From NCBI GenBank assembly GCA_018780265.1, contig JADMJV010000069.1, forward strand, positions 1-64,000: a stretch of 64,000 nucleotides of DNA, in the 5' to 3' direction. This stretch comes from a bacterium. GTDB taxonomy: Bacteria; Vulcanimicrobiota; Xenobia; Xenobiales; JADMJV01. The notes below the pieces were generated by a model, which was not told the origin of the DNA, did no database searches, and worked only from the letters and a program-made list of their open reading frames with translations. Both the position numbers and the translations under genes were made by a program. This document shows positions 6,365 to 15,197 of the stretch, piece after piece. The stretch's first letter is position 1. Each line of letters starts with the position of its first letter.

Positions 6365-8623
6365 CTAGTTTCGCAGGTTCTTGCCGGTTTTGAGCATGTG
6401 GGCCAGACGCGCACGCGTATTTTCCTGACCACACAGGTAAAGGAAGGCCTCGCCTTCTAAATCGAGCAGGACCTGCTCGTCCACTTCGTCGCTGCGATTC
6501 ATGGTGCCACCGCAAAGCACTTCGGCCACTTTCCCCGCCAGAATTACCTCGTAGGCCGTGATCTGACCGGACTCGTGCATGGCCAGCGCGCCGGCCTTGA
6601 GATTGGCCAGGCCCACCTCGCCCATCACCAGGGTCCGCCGCCGCGCCGGCGGTTGATAGCCGGGCGCCAGCATTGCGGCCAATCGCTTGGCCTCGCTGAT
6701 GCGCAGGTCGGCATTCATGACGATCTTGTCGCTCTCGCGCAGAATGCCCATCTGCTGGGCTTCAAAGGCCGACCCGGAGACTTTGGCCATAGCGATCAAC
6801 TCGAAGGCCGCTCGCACAGCCGGGAAGGGGTCAGCCCCGGGAAGCATTTTCTGATTCATGCGCAGCAGCATTTCGGTGGTGCCACCCCCGGCAGGCAAAA
6901 TGCCCACGCCCACTTCAACCAGGCCGGTGTAAAGTTCGGCCGAGGCCACGCAGGCGTCGGACCACAATCCCACTTCGCACCCGCCACCCAGGTTCAGTCC
7001 GTGCAGGGCTGAGACCACCGGATAGGGTGCGTAGCGCAGCCGTGAGGTCATTCCCTGGAAGATGCGCACAGCCTGACGAATGGTCTCAAAGTCGCCGTTC
7101 TGGGCCAGATGCAGCAACATGTTCAGGTCGGCGCCGGCGCAGAAGTTTTCGCCTTCGTTGCCGATGACCATACCGGTAAAGTCTTTGCACACTCTTTCGT
7201 GGGCCTGCTCCATAAAGTCGAGCACAGCCTGACCGATGGAGTTAGCCTTGGAGTGAAATTCCAGCAGGGTGATGCCGTCGCCCAGGTCCCACAAGCTGGA
7301 CACAGGCGAGGTCATGATCGGCGAATTGCCCACCTGACGTTGGTAGGACAATGAATATCCGCTGCCGGGCTTGGGTTTGTCGGGGACTTTCTCGAGGTCG
7401 GTCGACCACTCAATTCCTGCTTTGGCAAAAGCCTTCTTCAGGAAATCCTGGCCCAGGTAGCGAGCCAGCTCGAGCGGGCCCACGGTCCAGCCAAAGCCCC
7501 ACCGCAAAGCGTTGTCGACCTCTTCCGGGGTGTCGGCGACCACGCCGATTTTGGAGGCCGCATAAGCCATTTGGGGGAGCAGACTCTTGCGGGTGAACTC
7601 TCCGGCGATTCCATCCAGTTCGAGCAGCGCCCTGGTGCGTTCCTGGGGCGTGGCCAGGGCCAGCACTGGACCCAGCTCTTCCAGGCGCGGTTTGGGACGC
7701 TCTTCATACTCCAGAGTCTCGAGGTTCAAAGTCAGAATCTTTGTGGCCCCGCCACTCTTCTCTTTCTTGTAGAAACCCTGACCGGTTTTGTCGCCATGCC
7801 ATTTGTTGGCCAGCATCTTGCCGATCACTTCGGGAACCGAGAAGTCTTCTTTGGTGGCGGCAGCCAGGCCCTCGGCCACGGTGGCTACGATATCCATGCC
7901 CACCACGTCGGCGGTGCGGAAAGTGCCGCTCTTGGGGCGACCCAAAATCGGGCCGGTAAGCACGTCCACCAGGTCGGGGGTTAACCCTTGTTCAACCATG
8001 GTGCGCATCACCTGAACTGAGCAGAATACTCCGATTCGATTGGCCGCGAAACCTGGCACATCCTTGGCCACCACAATGCCTTTGCCCAGCCTGACCTCGC
8101 CCAGTTGGGCCAGCTTTTGGACAATGGCCGGGTCGGTGTCTTTGGTGGGGATCAATTCGAGTAGATGCAGATACCGCGGTGGGTTGAAAAAGTGGGTTCC
8201 CAGGAAACGCTTCTTCATGTCCGGTCCCAACACGGCCGCCTGCATCTTCATCGGGATGCCGCTGGAGTTGCTGGAAACAATGGTGTGGGGGCCCACCACC
8301 TGCTCTAATTTCTTGAGCATTTCCTGTTTGACGGTCAAGTTTTCCAGGATGGCCTCGATGACCCAGTCGACCTCGGCCAGTTTGCCCAGGTCGTCCTCGG
8401 TGTTGCCCACGGTGATTAAGGCGGCGTTTTCGGGGCGCAAAAAACCGGGGGGCCGGGATGTCAGCACTCTCTCCAGGCCCTTTTGAGCGAACGCGTTGCG
8501 CGCTCCCTCGGGGGCGGGAATGTCTAATAAAAGGGTGGGTATCCCGGCGCTGGCCAGGTGGGCGGCGATGCCGGCGCCCATGCTGCCGGCTCCGATCACC
8601 GCTGCTCGACGAATGTTGCTCAT
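6365..8623 (-). CDS. fadN: 3-hydroxyacyl-CoA dehydrogenase / enoyl-CoA hydratase fusion (FadN-like)
   Basis: A 752-residue protein from ATG 8621-8623 with GGAGGA upstream. Residues 1-185 are the NAD-binding domain (GAGSMGAG at 11-18), followed by two 3-hydroxyacyl-CoA dehydrogenase C-terminal domains to about 425 (THFFNPPRYLHLLELIP contains the catalytic His region). The C-terminal part, about 455-700, is crotonase-like, with NFCAGADL and GLNLGGGCEVGL oxyanion-hole motifs. The order (dehydrogenase first, hydratase last) is that of Bacillus FadN, not E. coli FadB. It catalyses hydration and oxidation steps of beta-oxidation. The first gene of the operon; the Fur-family gene is divergent. Confidence 0.92.
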   Translation of the reverse strand: MSNIRRAAVIGAGSMGAGIAAHLASAGIPTLLLDIPAPEGARNAFAQKGLERVLTSRPPGFLRPENAALITVGNTEDDLGKLAEVDWVIEAILENLTVKQEMLKKLEQVVGPHTIVSSNSSGIPMKMQAAVLGPDMKKRFLGTHFFNPPRYLHLLELIPTKDTDPAIVQKLAQLGEVRLGKGIVVAKDVPGFAANRIGVFCSVQVMRTMVEQGLTPDLVDVLTGPILGRPKSGTFRTADVVGMDIVATVAEGLAAATKEDFSVPEVIGKMLANKWHGDKTGQGFYKKEKSGGATKILTLNLETLEYEERPKPRLEELGPVLALATPQERTRALLELDGIAGEFTRKSLLPQMAYAASKIGVVADTPEEVDNALRWGFGWTVGPLELARYLGQDFLKKAFAKAGIEWSTDLEKVPDKPKPGSGYSLSYQRQVGNSPIMTSPVSSLWDLGDGITLLEFHSKANSIGQAVLDFMEQAHERVCKDFTGMVIGNEGENFCAGADLNMLLHLAQNGDFETIRQAVRIFQGMTSRLRYAPYPVVSALHGLNLGGGCEVGLWSDACVASAELYTGLVEVGVGILPAGGGTTEMLLRMNQKMLPGADPFPAVRAAFELIAMAKVSGSAFEAQQMGILRESDKIVMNADLRISEAKRLAAMLAPGYQPPARRRTLVMGEVGLANLKAGALAMHESGQITAYEVILAGKVAEVLCGGTMNRSDEVDEQVLLDLEGEAFLYLCGQENTRARLAHMLKTGKNLRN

Positions 8624-8691
8624 ACGTTCCTCCGCAAGACAGCGGCCTTTCGTAGCCGGCAGATAGGGCTCCTTTACCGGACCGAGGGGAC

Positions 8692-8722
8692 TTATTATTG
8701 ATAAGGGAGGTTTATTGATAAT
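8692..8722. promoter_or_regulatory. Candidate operator: paired TTATTGATAA repeats
   Basis: Two copies of TTATTGATAA lie at 8695-8704 and 8712-8721, 17 bp apart, directly before the Fur-family start. The A/T-rich GATAA cores resemble half sites of Fur-type boxes. They lie between the divergent fadN and Fur-family genes, so one regulator could control both. Autoregulation is inferred from position. Confidence 0.4.
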
Positions 8723-8733
8723 GCGTCGAAGTG

Positions 8734-9105
8734 ATGACAATGAACAGAAAAACGCGGCAGCGGGATGCGATTCGCAGTGTATTTGGGCGCAGCGAGCGCC
8801 CCCTGGCCCCGCTTGAGGTGCTTTCCGCGGCTCAGGATGACGTGCCAGGCCTGGGTATCGCCACTGTCTATCGAGCTCTCAAGGGCCTGGTAGAGGAGGG
8901 GCACATTAAGCCCATCGACGTACCCGGGCAGCCCACTTGCTACGAAGCGTCCGATCTGGAGCATCATCATCATTTCCATTGCCAGGCTTGCGGCAAAGTG
9001 TTTGATGTGGCGGGGTGCCTGGCAGGCATCGGCCAGATGTGCCCCTCCGGTTTTAAAGTCGACCGCCACGAAATCTTTTTTTACGGCCGCTGTCCCGCCT
9101 GTTAA
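8734..9105 (+). CDS. Fur-family transcriptional regulator
   Basis: A 123-residue protein from ATG 8734 (GTG 8731 and ATG 8740 are in the same frame and equally possible). The N-terminal winged helix contains PLAPLEVLSAA and GIATVYRALKGLVEEG, the usual Fur DNA-recognition pattern. The C-terminal dimer and metal part has a HHHHFHC run, CQAC, and a final CPAC, so a structural Zn site of two CxxC pairs is likely. Fur, Zur and PerR cannot be separated by eye. The gene is divergent from the fatty-acid operon and ends overlapping adk by 4 bp in convergent orientation. Confidence 0.87.
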   Translation: MTMNRKTRQRDAIRSVFGRSERPLAPLEVLSAAQDDVPGLGIATVYRALKGLVEEGHIKPIDVPGQPTCYEASDLEHHHHFHCQACGKVFDVAGCLAGIGQMCPSGFKVDRHEIFFYGRCPAC

Positions 9106-9815
9106 CGAGCGACTTTGGGAGCCACGGCTTCCTCTACCTGCTTTTCAACCTGCTCAATGCTCTGGCGGCCGTCTATCTCAATCACGCCGGGTTGGTCTTT
9201 GTAGTGGCGTAAAACGGGCTCCGTCTGCTCGTGATACACCTTGAGTCGGTTGCGGATGACGTCTTCCTTGTCATCCTTGCGCTGTATCAGTTCGGACCCA
9301 TCGCTGTCGCAAAAACCTTCCTTTTTGGGTGGGTTGGACTTGAGATGATAGGTGCGTTGGCAGGTGGGGCAGGAGCGACGCAACGACAGGCGCTCCACCA
9401 ACTCATCATCGGGGACCAGCAGAAGAATGACCCGATTGATGGGATGCTCGACCTTGGCCAGCATCTTGTCTAGCAACTGGGCCTGCATTTCTGAGCGGGG
9501 AAACCCGTCGAGCACGAAACCGCCATCGCCGGCCAACTTTTCGGCCACCATCGTGACAATTAATTCGTCTGGAACCAGTTTCCCTGAATCCATATAGGCT
9601 GCCGCTTGCTTGCCCAACTCGGTGCCCTGTTTGCGATGCTCGCGCAGAATGTCGCCCGTGGAAATGTGGGCCAGTTTGAATTTTTCAGAGAGGTTGCGAG
9701 CCTGGGTTCCTTTGCCGGCGCCCGGCGGACCAATCAGGATCAGGCGGGGGGCTTCCTGGGTCCAGCACAGCAGGGTTGTGAGGCAAACCAACAGGACCAC
9801 TAAAATATGACGCAA
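9102..9815 (-). CDS. adk: Adenylate kinase with an N-terminal signal-like extension
   Basis: The 237-residue frame starts at TTG 9813-9815, one base after the stop of the preceding gene. Residues 24-237 are a full adenylate kinase: P-loop GPPGAGKGT at 29-37, STGDILR, LDGFPR, and a long LID with a C149-x2-C152-x16-C169-x2-D172 metal site. It interconverts ATP, AMP and ADP. The oddity is the first 22 residues, a hydrophobic stretch (ILVVLLVCLTTLLCW) that looks like a Sec signal or anchor. No ATG, GTG or TTG lies between the hydrophobic core and the P-loop, so the enzyme appears to be made with it. An unusual CTG start near residue 24 would remove it. Confidence 0.88.
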   Translation of the reverse strand: MRHILVVLLVCLTTLLCWTQEAPRLILIGPPGAGKGTQARNLSEKFKLAHISTGDILREHRKQGTELGKQAAAYMDSGKLVPDELIVTMVAEKLAGDGGFVLDGFPRSEMQAQLLDKMLAKVEHPINRVILLLVPDDELVERLSLRRSCPTCQRTYHLKSNPPKKEGFCDSDGSELIQRKDDKEDVIRNRLKVYHEQTEPVLRHYKDQPGVIEIDGRQSIEQVEKQVEEAVAPKVAR

Positions 9816-9816
9816 A

Positions 9817-10854
9817 CTATTCGTCCTCCACGCTGATCGATTGCAAGGCCAGGAAGGCTTCGATCATCTTTTGAGTGGGTGGCCCCAGCATGGCCATCCC
9901 TTTGTCCAGGTGGTCGCTGTCGCCATCCTCCCAGAATCGTTTCATTTCGGCCAGTGCCTGCAGCGAGCCGTCCAGGGCAACATCAATGGATCCCAGCACC
10001 CGGACGGTAATAGCCTGCTCCTCTTCGGTGAGGCCCTCGAGATCTTCCAACTCGGCTTGATTTACGCTGCGGTGGCCCGACATATTGGCTTCCACAGCCG
10101 CCACATCGTTCCACAGTCCAGCGTCGTCCAGAGCGCCCTGACGCCAGTTGTGAATGGCCTGATCGAGTCGCATATAGTTGGGGGTGGTCAGGGGGGCGGG
10201 AGGGGTCTCCGTCTGAAGCACCCCTTCGGCGTTAACGGCCACAACGCGGCCTTCGTTCAGAGACTCCTGCTGGGGAATGGGCGCCTGGCAGGCTGAGCAT
10301 TTGGCATTGCCGCGGCGGTTCTCGGCATCGCAGGCGGGGCAATGGACGGTCATCATTACGTTGCGCAGTTTTTGGAAGAAGCCGAAGGCGTCCATAATGC
10401 GGTTGGTGCTTTGCTGAAGGTGCTCCAGGGCCGCCTCGGCGAGGTCGTTGTTGCGCTGCTCTACCGAGTCCTGAAGATCGTCCAGGCCTTGAATAAACTG
10501 TTCAAAGCCAGCTCGGGCAGCCTGGTGAATAGGATTGTTGGGGTCGTCCAGTCCTTCTTCCAGGCACAGGTCCATCGTGTTGAGCAGTTTTTCCACGCCT
10601 TCTCGGGCACTGTCCAAGACTTGCTTCAAGTTGCGCCGTTGGCTCTTGTCTTCCAGATAGGAGCGATAGGCCCGGATGACGCGTTCAAAGACTGGCGCTG
10701 TGTAGTTGCCGTCGGGGTCCATTTCGGGAATGTCGAGTTCGTCGGGTGGCCGGTCTTCTTCGACGGCGGCTTGCCAGGCGGCATCATCATGGGAGAAGTC
10801 GGATGAGGCAAATGCTGCCACCAAAGCATTGGGGTCAGAGCGTCCAAAAGCCAC
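9817..10854 (-). CDS. Unrecognised protein with a central zinc ribbon
   Basis: GTG 10852-10854 was chosen because AAAGGA lies at suitable distance; TTG 10863 gives three more residues but leaves almost no spacing. The 345 residues are acidic and mostly helical. A helical N-terminal half is followed at about residues 170-190 by a CPAC...CSAC zinc ribbon and then another helical block. No signal peptide or membrane segment is visible. It ends 1 bp before the adk start, so the two are probably cotranscribed. Family not recognised. Confidence 0.72.
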   Translation of the reverse strand: MAFGRSDPNALVAAFASSDFSHDDAAWQAAVEEDRPPDELDIPEMDPDGNYTAPVFERVIRAYRSYLEDKSQRRNLKQVLDSAREGVEKLLNTMDLCLEEGLDDPNNPIHQAARAGFEQFIQGLDDLQDSVEQRNNDLAEAALEHLQQSTNRIMDAFGFFQKLRNVMMTVHCPACDAENRRGNAKCSACQAPIPQQESLNEGRVVAVNAEGVLQTETPPAPLTTPNYMRLDQAIHNWRQGALDDAGLWNDVAAVEANMSGHRSVNQAELEDLEGLTEEEQAITVRVLGSIDVALDGSLQALAEMKRFWEDGDSDHLDKGMAMLGPPTQKMIEAFLALQSISVEDE

Positions 10855-10914
10855 GAGGGTCAATTCCTTTCAGCTACCGCGATTTCGTAGGAAATCAAGG
10901 CACCTCCTGCCCAT

Positions 10915-10942
10915 AAAACAAGACCCCCGCTGAGCGAGGGCC
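10915..10942 (-). terminator. Intrinsic terminator behind the Gly/Gln-rich gene
   Basis: On the minus strand CCCTCGC-TCA-GCGGGGG forms a 7-bp stem with a 3-nt loop (one T-G pair), followed by TCTTGTTTT. It lies 26 bp after the stop at 10968 and upstream of the next gene, which therefore probably has its own start of transcription. Confidence 0.75.
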
Positions 10943-10967
10943 TTAAAGACCTGTGGCCGGTGCGAGT

Positions 10968-11717
10968 TTAGAAGCGGGCGAAGGCGGAGATCTGCATGCC
11001 CGCCCCATAACCGCCCCCGAGCATGGGCGTGAACGGTTGGAAGGCTGGATTGGAGCCACAGCCGCCCCCGCCTTGCCCCAGCATACTCATCACTGACCCC
11101 AACACTGCCCCGATAGCCAGGCCCTGGCCAAATCCACCCTGGCCTAGAAACCCCTGCTGGCCGCCATAGCCGCCAAAGCCACCGGGCATCTGTCCGCATT
11201 GGCCAGGGAATCCGCCGAAACCTGGGATGCCGCCACCAAAATTTCCTCCGCCAAATTCGGACTGCATGCCCGCCTGGAAGCCGGACTGATAGGGATTTTG
11301 GCCGGCGCCACCAGCCTGCATACCAGCCTGGTAGCCCGCCTGATAGGGGTTGGCCTGGGCCATCCCCGCCTGGTAACCGGCTTGATAAGGGTTTTGTGCC
11401 CCCGGGACCCCCCCGCCGGGAAAGCTGCCGAATTGGCCTGGCATCCCGCCGCCCATCATTTGCCGCATTTGGGCAATCTCTTGGCGTAAATTGTTGATTT
11501 CACCCAGCATTGCGCCTTGCTGAAAGCCCGCTTGGAAAGGGTTTTGGGGTCCACCCTGACCGGGGCAACCGCCCGGTTGCTGCATGGGGAAGTTGTTGAA
11601 CTGTTGACCGTGCTGGCAACACTTCTGTTTCTTTTGGCCAAAGAGTTTGCCGAGAAGGCCCGGTAGAACGCCGCCAATGACGCCGCCGATGAGTCCGCCG
11701 AGAATGGGTCCAGCCAT
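10968..11717 (-). CDS. Gly/Gln-rich protein with NPYQAGYQAG repeats
   Basis: A 249-residue low-complexity protein from ATG 11715-11717. Residues 1-28 form a hydrophobic glycine-zipper-like segment (GGLIGGVIGGVLPGLLG), followed by a short basic and Cys-rich patch. Four imperfect 11-residue repeats of the form NPYQAGYQAGM lie at about residues 59-155, and the rest is Gly-Phe-Gln rich. The composition recalls structural or self-associating surface proteins, but no family is recognised and there is no classical signal peptide cleavage site. It has its own terminator and an A/T-rich upstream region with TATATAGACTAT, so it is probably monocistronic. Confidence 0.75.
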   Translation of the reverse strand: MAGPILGGLIGGVIGGVLPGLLGKLFGQKKQKCCQHGQQFNNFPMQQPGGCPGQGGPQNPFQAGFQQGAMLGEINNLRQEIAQMRQMMGGGMPGQFGSFPGGGVPGAQNPYQAGYQAGMAQANPYQAGYQAGMQAGGAGQNPYQSGFQAGMQSEFGGGNFGGGIPGFGGFPGQCGQMPGGFGGYGGQQGFLGQGGFGQGLAIGAVLGSVMSMLGQGGGGCGSNPAFQPFTPMLGGGYGAGMQISAFARF

Positions 11718-11829
11718 TTCTGTCTATAATCCTCTCCAGATAGTCTATATACCACGTTACGATTTTTCGCGTGGCGCACAACTGGGGAAATGTTGCTTTT
11801 TTGTAAAAATTGTAACAGTTTGACATGGA

Positions 11830-13269
11830 CTAGAACATGTCTGGAATATCTACCATGGCCGGTCCGCCCACGCTGGGGAAGCGGGATGGACCTTCCTCAT
11901 CCCTGCGTTCCCGCTCTAGATTGTGGAAGCTGGCATAGCGTTTCACAAAGGAGAGTTTGCAGGTGTCGACAGGACCGTTGCGTTGCTTGCCAATGATCAC
12001 TTCGCACATGTTGGTGTCTTCGGTTTGGGGATTGTAATATTCGTCCCGGTACAAAAAGCAGACCATGTCGGCGTCCTGTTCGATAGCGCCTGACTCGCGC
12101 AAATCAGCCAGCGAAGGGCGCTTGTCCTGGCGGGACTCAACCGCTCGTCCCACCTGAGAGAGGGCCATCACGGGGATCATCAGTTCCTTGGCCAGGCCCT
12201 TCAGTTGACGGGAGATTTCTGAAATCTCCTGAACCCGGTTTTCGATTTTTCCCGAGCCTCTCATGAGCTGCAGATAGTCGATAATGATAAGGTCCAGTCC
12301 ATGCCGCTTTTGGAGACGCCGGGATTTGGATTTCATGTCCAGCACGGTGATGCCCGAGGTGTCGTCGATGAAGAGCATTGCATCCGATAACTGGTTCATG
12401 CCGCGGGTTACGCGAATCCATTCCTGCTCGTTGAGATTGCCCTTGCGCACTTCCATCTGATTGACTTGAGCCACCGAGCAAAGAACTCGCTGGACTAACT
12501 CCACGCGTGACATCTCCAGCGAGAAGACAGCTACCACGCCGGGTTTTTCTCGATTGAGAACCACGTTCTTGGCGATGCTCAAGCAAAAGGCGGTCTTGCC
12601 CATAGCGGGACGGGCGGCCACGATAATCAAGTTGCCCTTTTGAAGGCCTGAAGTCAGTTCGTCCAGGTCGTGAAATCCGGTCGAAACTCCCGAAACGGAC
12701 TCCTTGCGCAGGGACCGTTCGTACATATCGTCAAAAGTGGCCTGCAGGGTTCCCTTGATCTGTTCCAGTTGCTGATTGCGTCGGCGGTCGGCCACCGCAA
12801 AGACCATCTCTTCGGCGCGGTCAACCTTGTTGGCGGGCGTCAGGTCCCCTTGCAGAGCGAGGCGTCCGATTTCGGTTCCGGCTCGCTGCAGGCGGCGTTC
12901 GGTGGCTTTGTCGGCCACGATCTGGGCATAGGAAATCACGTGCGCCGAGCTTTGTACCATGCTGGTCAAGGAATCCAGGTAGGCGACGCCGCCGCAGGAC
13001 TCGAGTTTGTTTTGAAGTTTCAGTTGATTGGAGCAGGTGATCAGGTCCAGATTCTGGTTTTTCTCGGCCAACGCGATCAGTGCCCCGTAGATGTCCTGGT
13101 GTGATTCGCGGTAAAAATCGTCGCTGCCGCTGAGGATTTCGGCCACCCGGTCCAGGGCCTCGGGGTCTAGCAGGCAGGCGCCCAGGCAGGCCTGTTCGGC
13201 TTCGATGTCGTGGGGCGGAATATGGAGAGAAGATATTTCCGAGGTCGGTGAGCGTAGCTCCTTCATCAT
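11830..13269 (-). CDS. dnaB: Replicative DNA helicase DnaB
   Basis: A 479-residue protein with the DnaB N-terminal primase-interacting domain (HDIEAEQACLGACLL), a linker helix, and a RecA-like ATPase core. The Walker A motif is ARPAMGKTAF near 221-230. IIDYLQLMRG is Walker B, and SQVGRAVESRQDKRP is the DNA-loop region. It unwinds DNA at the fork as a hexamer. ATGATG at 13264-13269 overlaps the stop of the Lon-like gene by 4 bp, so translation is likely coupled. No intein is visible. Confidence 0.95.
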   Translation of the reverse strand: MMKELRSPTSEISSLHIPPHDIEAEQACLGACLLDPEALDRVAEILSGSDDFYRESHQDIYGALIALAEKNQNLDLITCSNQLKLQNKLESCGGVAYLDSLTSMVQSSAHVISYAQIVADKATERRLQRAGTEIGRLALQGDLTPANKVDRAEEMVFAVADRRRNQQLEQIKGTLQATFDDMYERSLRKESVSGVSTGFHDLDELTSGLQKGNLIIVAARPAMGKTAFCLSIAKNVVLNREKPGVVAVFSLEMSRVELVQRVLCSVAQVNQMEVRKGNLNEQEWIRVTRGMNQLSDAMLFIDDTSGITVLDMKSKSRRLQKRHGLDLIIIDYLQLMRGSGKIENRVQEISEISRQLKGLAKELMIPVMALSQVGRAVESRQDKRPSLADLRESGAIEQDADMVCFLYRDEYYNPQTEDTNMCEVIIGKQRNGPVDTCKLSFVKRYASFHNLERERRDEEGPSRFPSVGGPAMVDIPDMF

Positions 13270-15197
13270 GGATGGACAGTCATTTCCGCTTCAGGCAGCC
13301 AGGCATATTTGGGCCAGATGACGGCAAATGCCTCGGCCACGGTGCTGACCGGAATAACATGGACGGTAACCAGTAAGTCACGATCGACTTCGGTCAGATT
13401 TTCTTTTGGGATAATCACACGTTTGACTCCGGCCAGGGCCGCGCCGCGAATTTTTTCGGAGACCCCTCCGATCGGTTTGACCTTGGCCTGAATGGTCACT
13501 TCTCCCGTAAGGGCGATGTCCTGGGGGATGGGAAGTCCTTCCAGGGCGCTGGCCAGAGCAACTACAATCGCCAGTCCCGCTGAGGGTCCGTCCACCTTGC
13601 CGCCCCCAATGACGTTCACGTGGACATCATAGTCGTAAACGTCCTTTGAAGTGATGCGGCGAATGACGCTGGCCGAATTGAAGACCGAATCGCGGGCCAT
13701 GTGTCCGGCCGCTTCGTTGAACCTCAATACTCCCTTGCCCTTGTCGCGGGCAGGGAAGGCGGCCGCCTCAAATTCCAGGCACGAACCCAGGAAGCCGGAT
13801 ACGCCCAGGCCCAAAACGCAGCCGATTTCTTGTCCGTCGCTGGCCTGAACCGAAGAATTCAGGCTGAGTCGGTTGGTGCGCACCACCATTTCTATATCCT
13901 CGCGGCTCAGGGTCAACTTGCTGCGGCCGTTGCTTTGCGGCTTGCGCAGATAGGAGTGCCCATAGGAGTCGGCGACCAGTTGTACGGCTTTACGACCTTC
14001 AATGGTGTATTTGCTCACCAGTTCGGCGACCCCAGGTGCAAATTTTACATTGAGGCGGCGGGCCGCCAACTGGGCGATGGACTGAATGTGATCCTGGCCT
14101 AATGGATTGAAAAACACCTCCGCACAACGGGATCGCAAGGCCGGAGTCAAGTCTTCGGGGTCCCGGGTGGTGGCCCCGATCAGAATGAAGTCGGCCGGGG
14201 CGCCGTCGGTGAAGAGTTTGCGAATATACTGAGGCACCCGAGGATCGTCTTCGTCAAAATAGGAAGATTCGAAGACGATTCGCTTGTCTTCAAGAACCTT
14301 GAGCAACTTGTTTTGTAGGATGGGGTCAAGTTCCCCAATCTCGTCGATGAACAGCACCCCGCCGTGGGCCTTGGTCACCAGGCCCAATTTGGGTTCAGGA
14401 ATGCCTTCCTCAGCCAGATCGCGCCGGGAGCCCTGATAGATGGGGTCGTGAACCGAGCCCAGTAGAGGGTTGGTGATTTCGCGGGGGTCCCAACGAATGG
14501 TGGTTGCGTCCACCTCTACGAAGGGGGCCTCCTCGATATAGGGGGTGTGAGCGTAGCGTTTCACCTCTTCCAACACCAGGCGGGCCACTGTGGTTTTGCC
14601 TACGCCAGGAGGCCCGTAGAGCAGAACGTGTTGAGGGAATGGGGTGCCCATTTTGGCTTTGAGGGAGTGTATGGCCCGGTCCTGTCCCACTACTTCGTCC
14701 AGGTTGCGGGGGCGCAACAGGCTGAGCACCGAGTTGTTGAGTGATTTTTTTTCCAGGTCTTCCAATTCGGTCAGGCGCTTCAGGGTGGTGGAATTTTCAG
14801 GCCCATCTTCCTCCTTCAGGGCCTCACGACGCAGTTCGCGCAGGTAGTCGCGATGTCGTTCCTGCATTTTGTGAGCGATTTTTTGGTCAAGACTCTCCTC
14901 GACGGTCTTCATCGCTACCAGATCGGCAATCTCTTCTTCAACACTGTCGAGAATGGCCGCAAACTCCTCGTTTTTAGGGCGGCTGCTTACAGTGGGGTCT
15001 TCAAATACCAGGCGTTGCAGCGCCAACAGCCGGTCCGCCAGATTTTCTGAACTCATCAGGTGCAGAGCATGAAGTTTGCCAGCCTTGAGCACCAATTTGT
15101 CAGGGCCGTGGAGATTGGACAGGAATCCGAAAAGGGTATTGACCCTCTTCTCTAGTTGAACCAATGAGGCGGAGCCCGACCGCCGCTTGGCAGCCAT
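13266..15197 (-). CDS. ATP-dependent Lon-family protease, LonC-like
   Basis: A 643-residue protein without the large LON N-terminal domain of LonA. It has an N-terminal helical region with coiled coil (about 85-155), an AAA+ domain (Walker A GPPGVGKTT at 195-203, Walker B VLFIDEIGEL near 281-290), and a C-terminal Lon protease domain with the catalytic dyad Ser539 (KVDGPSAG) and Lys582 (EKIRGAA). The length and the position between rplI and dnaB match the LonC group known from spore formers and Thermus relatives. Its ATG shares a base with the rplI TAA, and its stop overlaps dnaB. Confidence 0.88.
   Translation of the reverse strand: MAAKRRSGSASLVQLEKRVNTLFGFLSNLHGPDKLVLKAGKLHALHLMSSENLADRLLALQRLVFEDPTVSSRPKNEEFAAILDSVEEEIADLVAMKTVEESLDQKIAHKMQERHRDYLRELRREALKEEDGPENSTTLKRLTELEDLEKKSLNNSVLSLLRPRNLDEVVGQDRAIHSLKAKMGTPFPQHVLLYGPPGVGKTTVARLVLEEVKRYAHTPYIEEAPFVEVDATTIRWDPREITNPLLGSVHDPIYQGSRRDLAEEGIPEPKLGLVTKAHGGVLFIDEIGELDPILQNKLLKVLEDKRIVFESSYFDEDDPRVPQYIRKLFTDGAPADFILIGATTRDPEDLTPALRSRCAEVFFNPLGQDHIQSIAQLAARRLNVKFAPGVAELVSKYTIEGRKAVQLVADSYGHSYLRKPQSNGRSKLTLSREDIEMVVRTNRLSLNSSVQASDGQEIGCVLGLGVSGFLGSCLEFEAAAFPARDKGKGVLRFNEAAGHMARDSVFNSASVIRRITSKDVYDYDVHVNVIGGGKVDGPSAGLAIVVALASALEGLPIPQDIALTGEVTIQAKVKPIGGVSEKIRGAALAGVKRVIIPKENLTEVDRDLLVTVHVIPVSTVAEAFAVIWPKYAWLPEAEMTVHP

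Noticed and set aside
5314..6393. 359-residue plus-strand frame
   Set aside because: Antisense to the intact thiolase; a GC-codon shadow with no motif.
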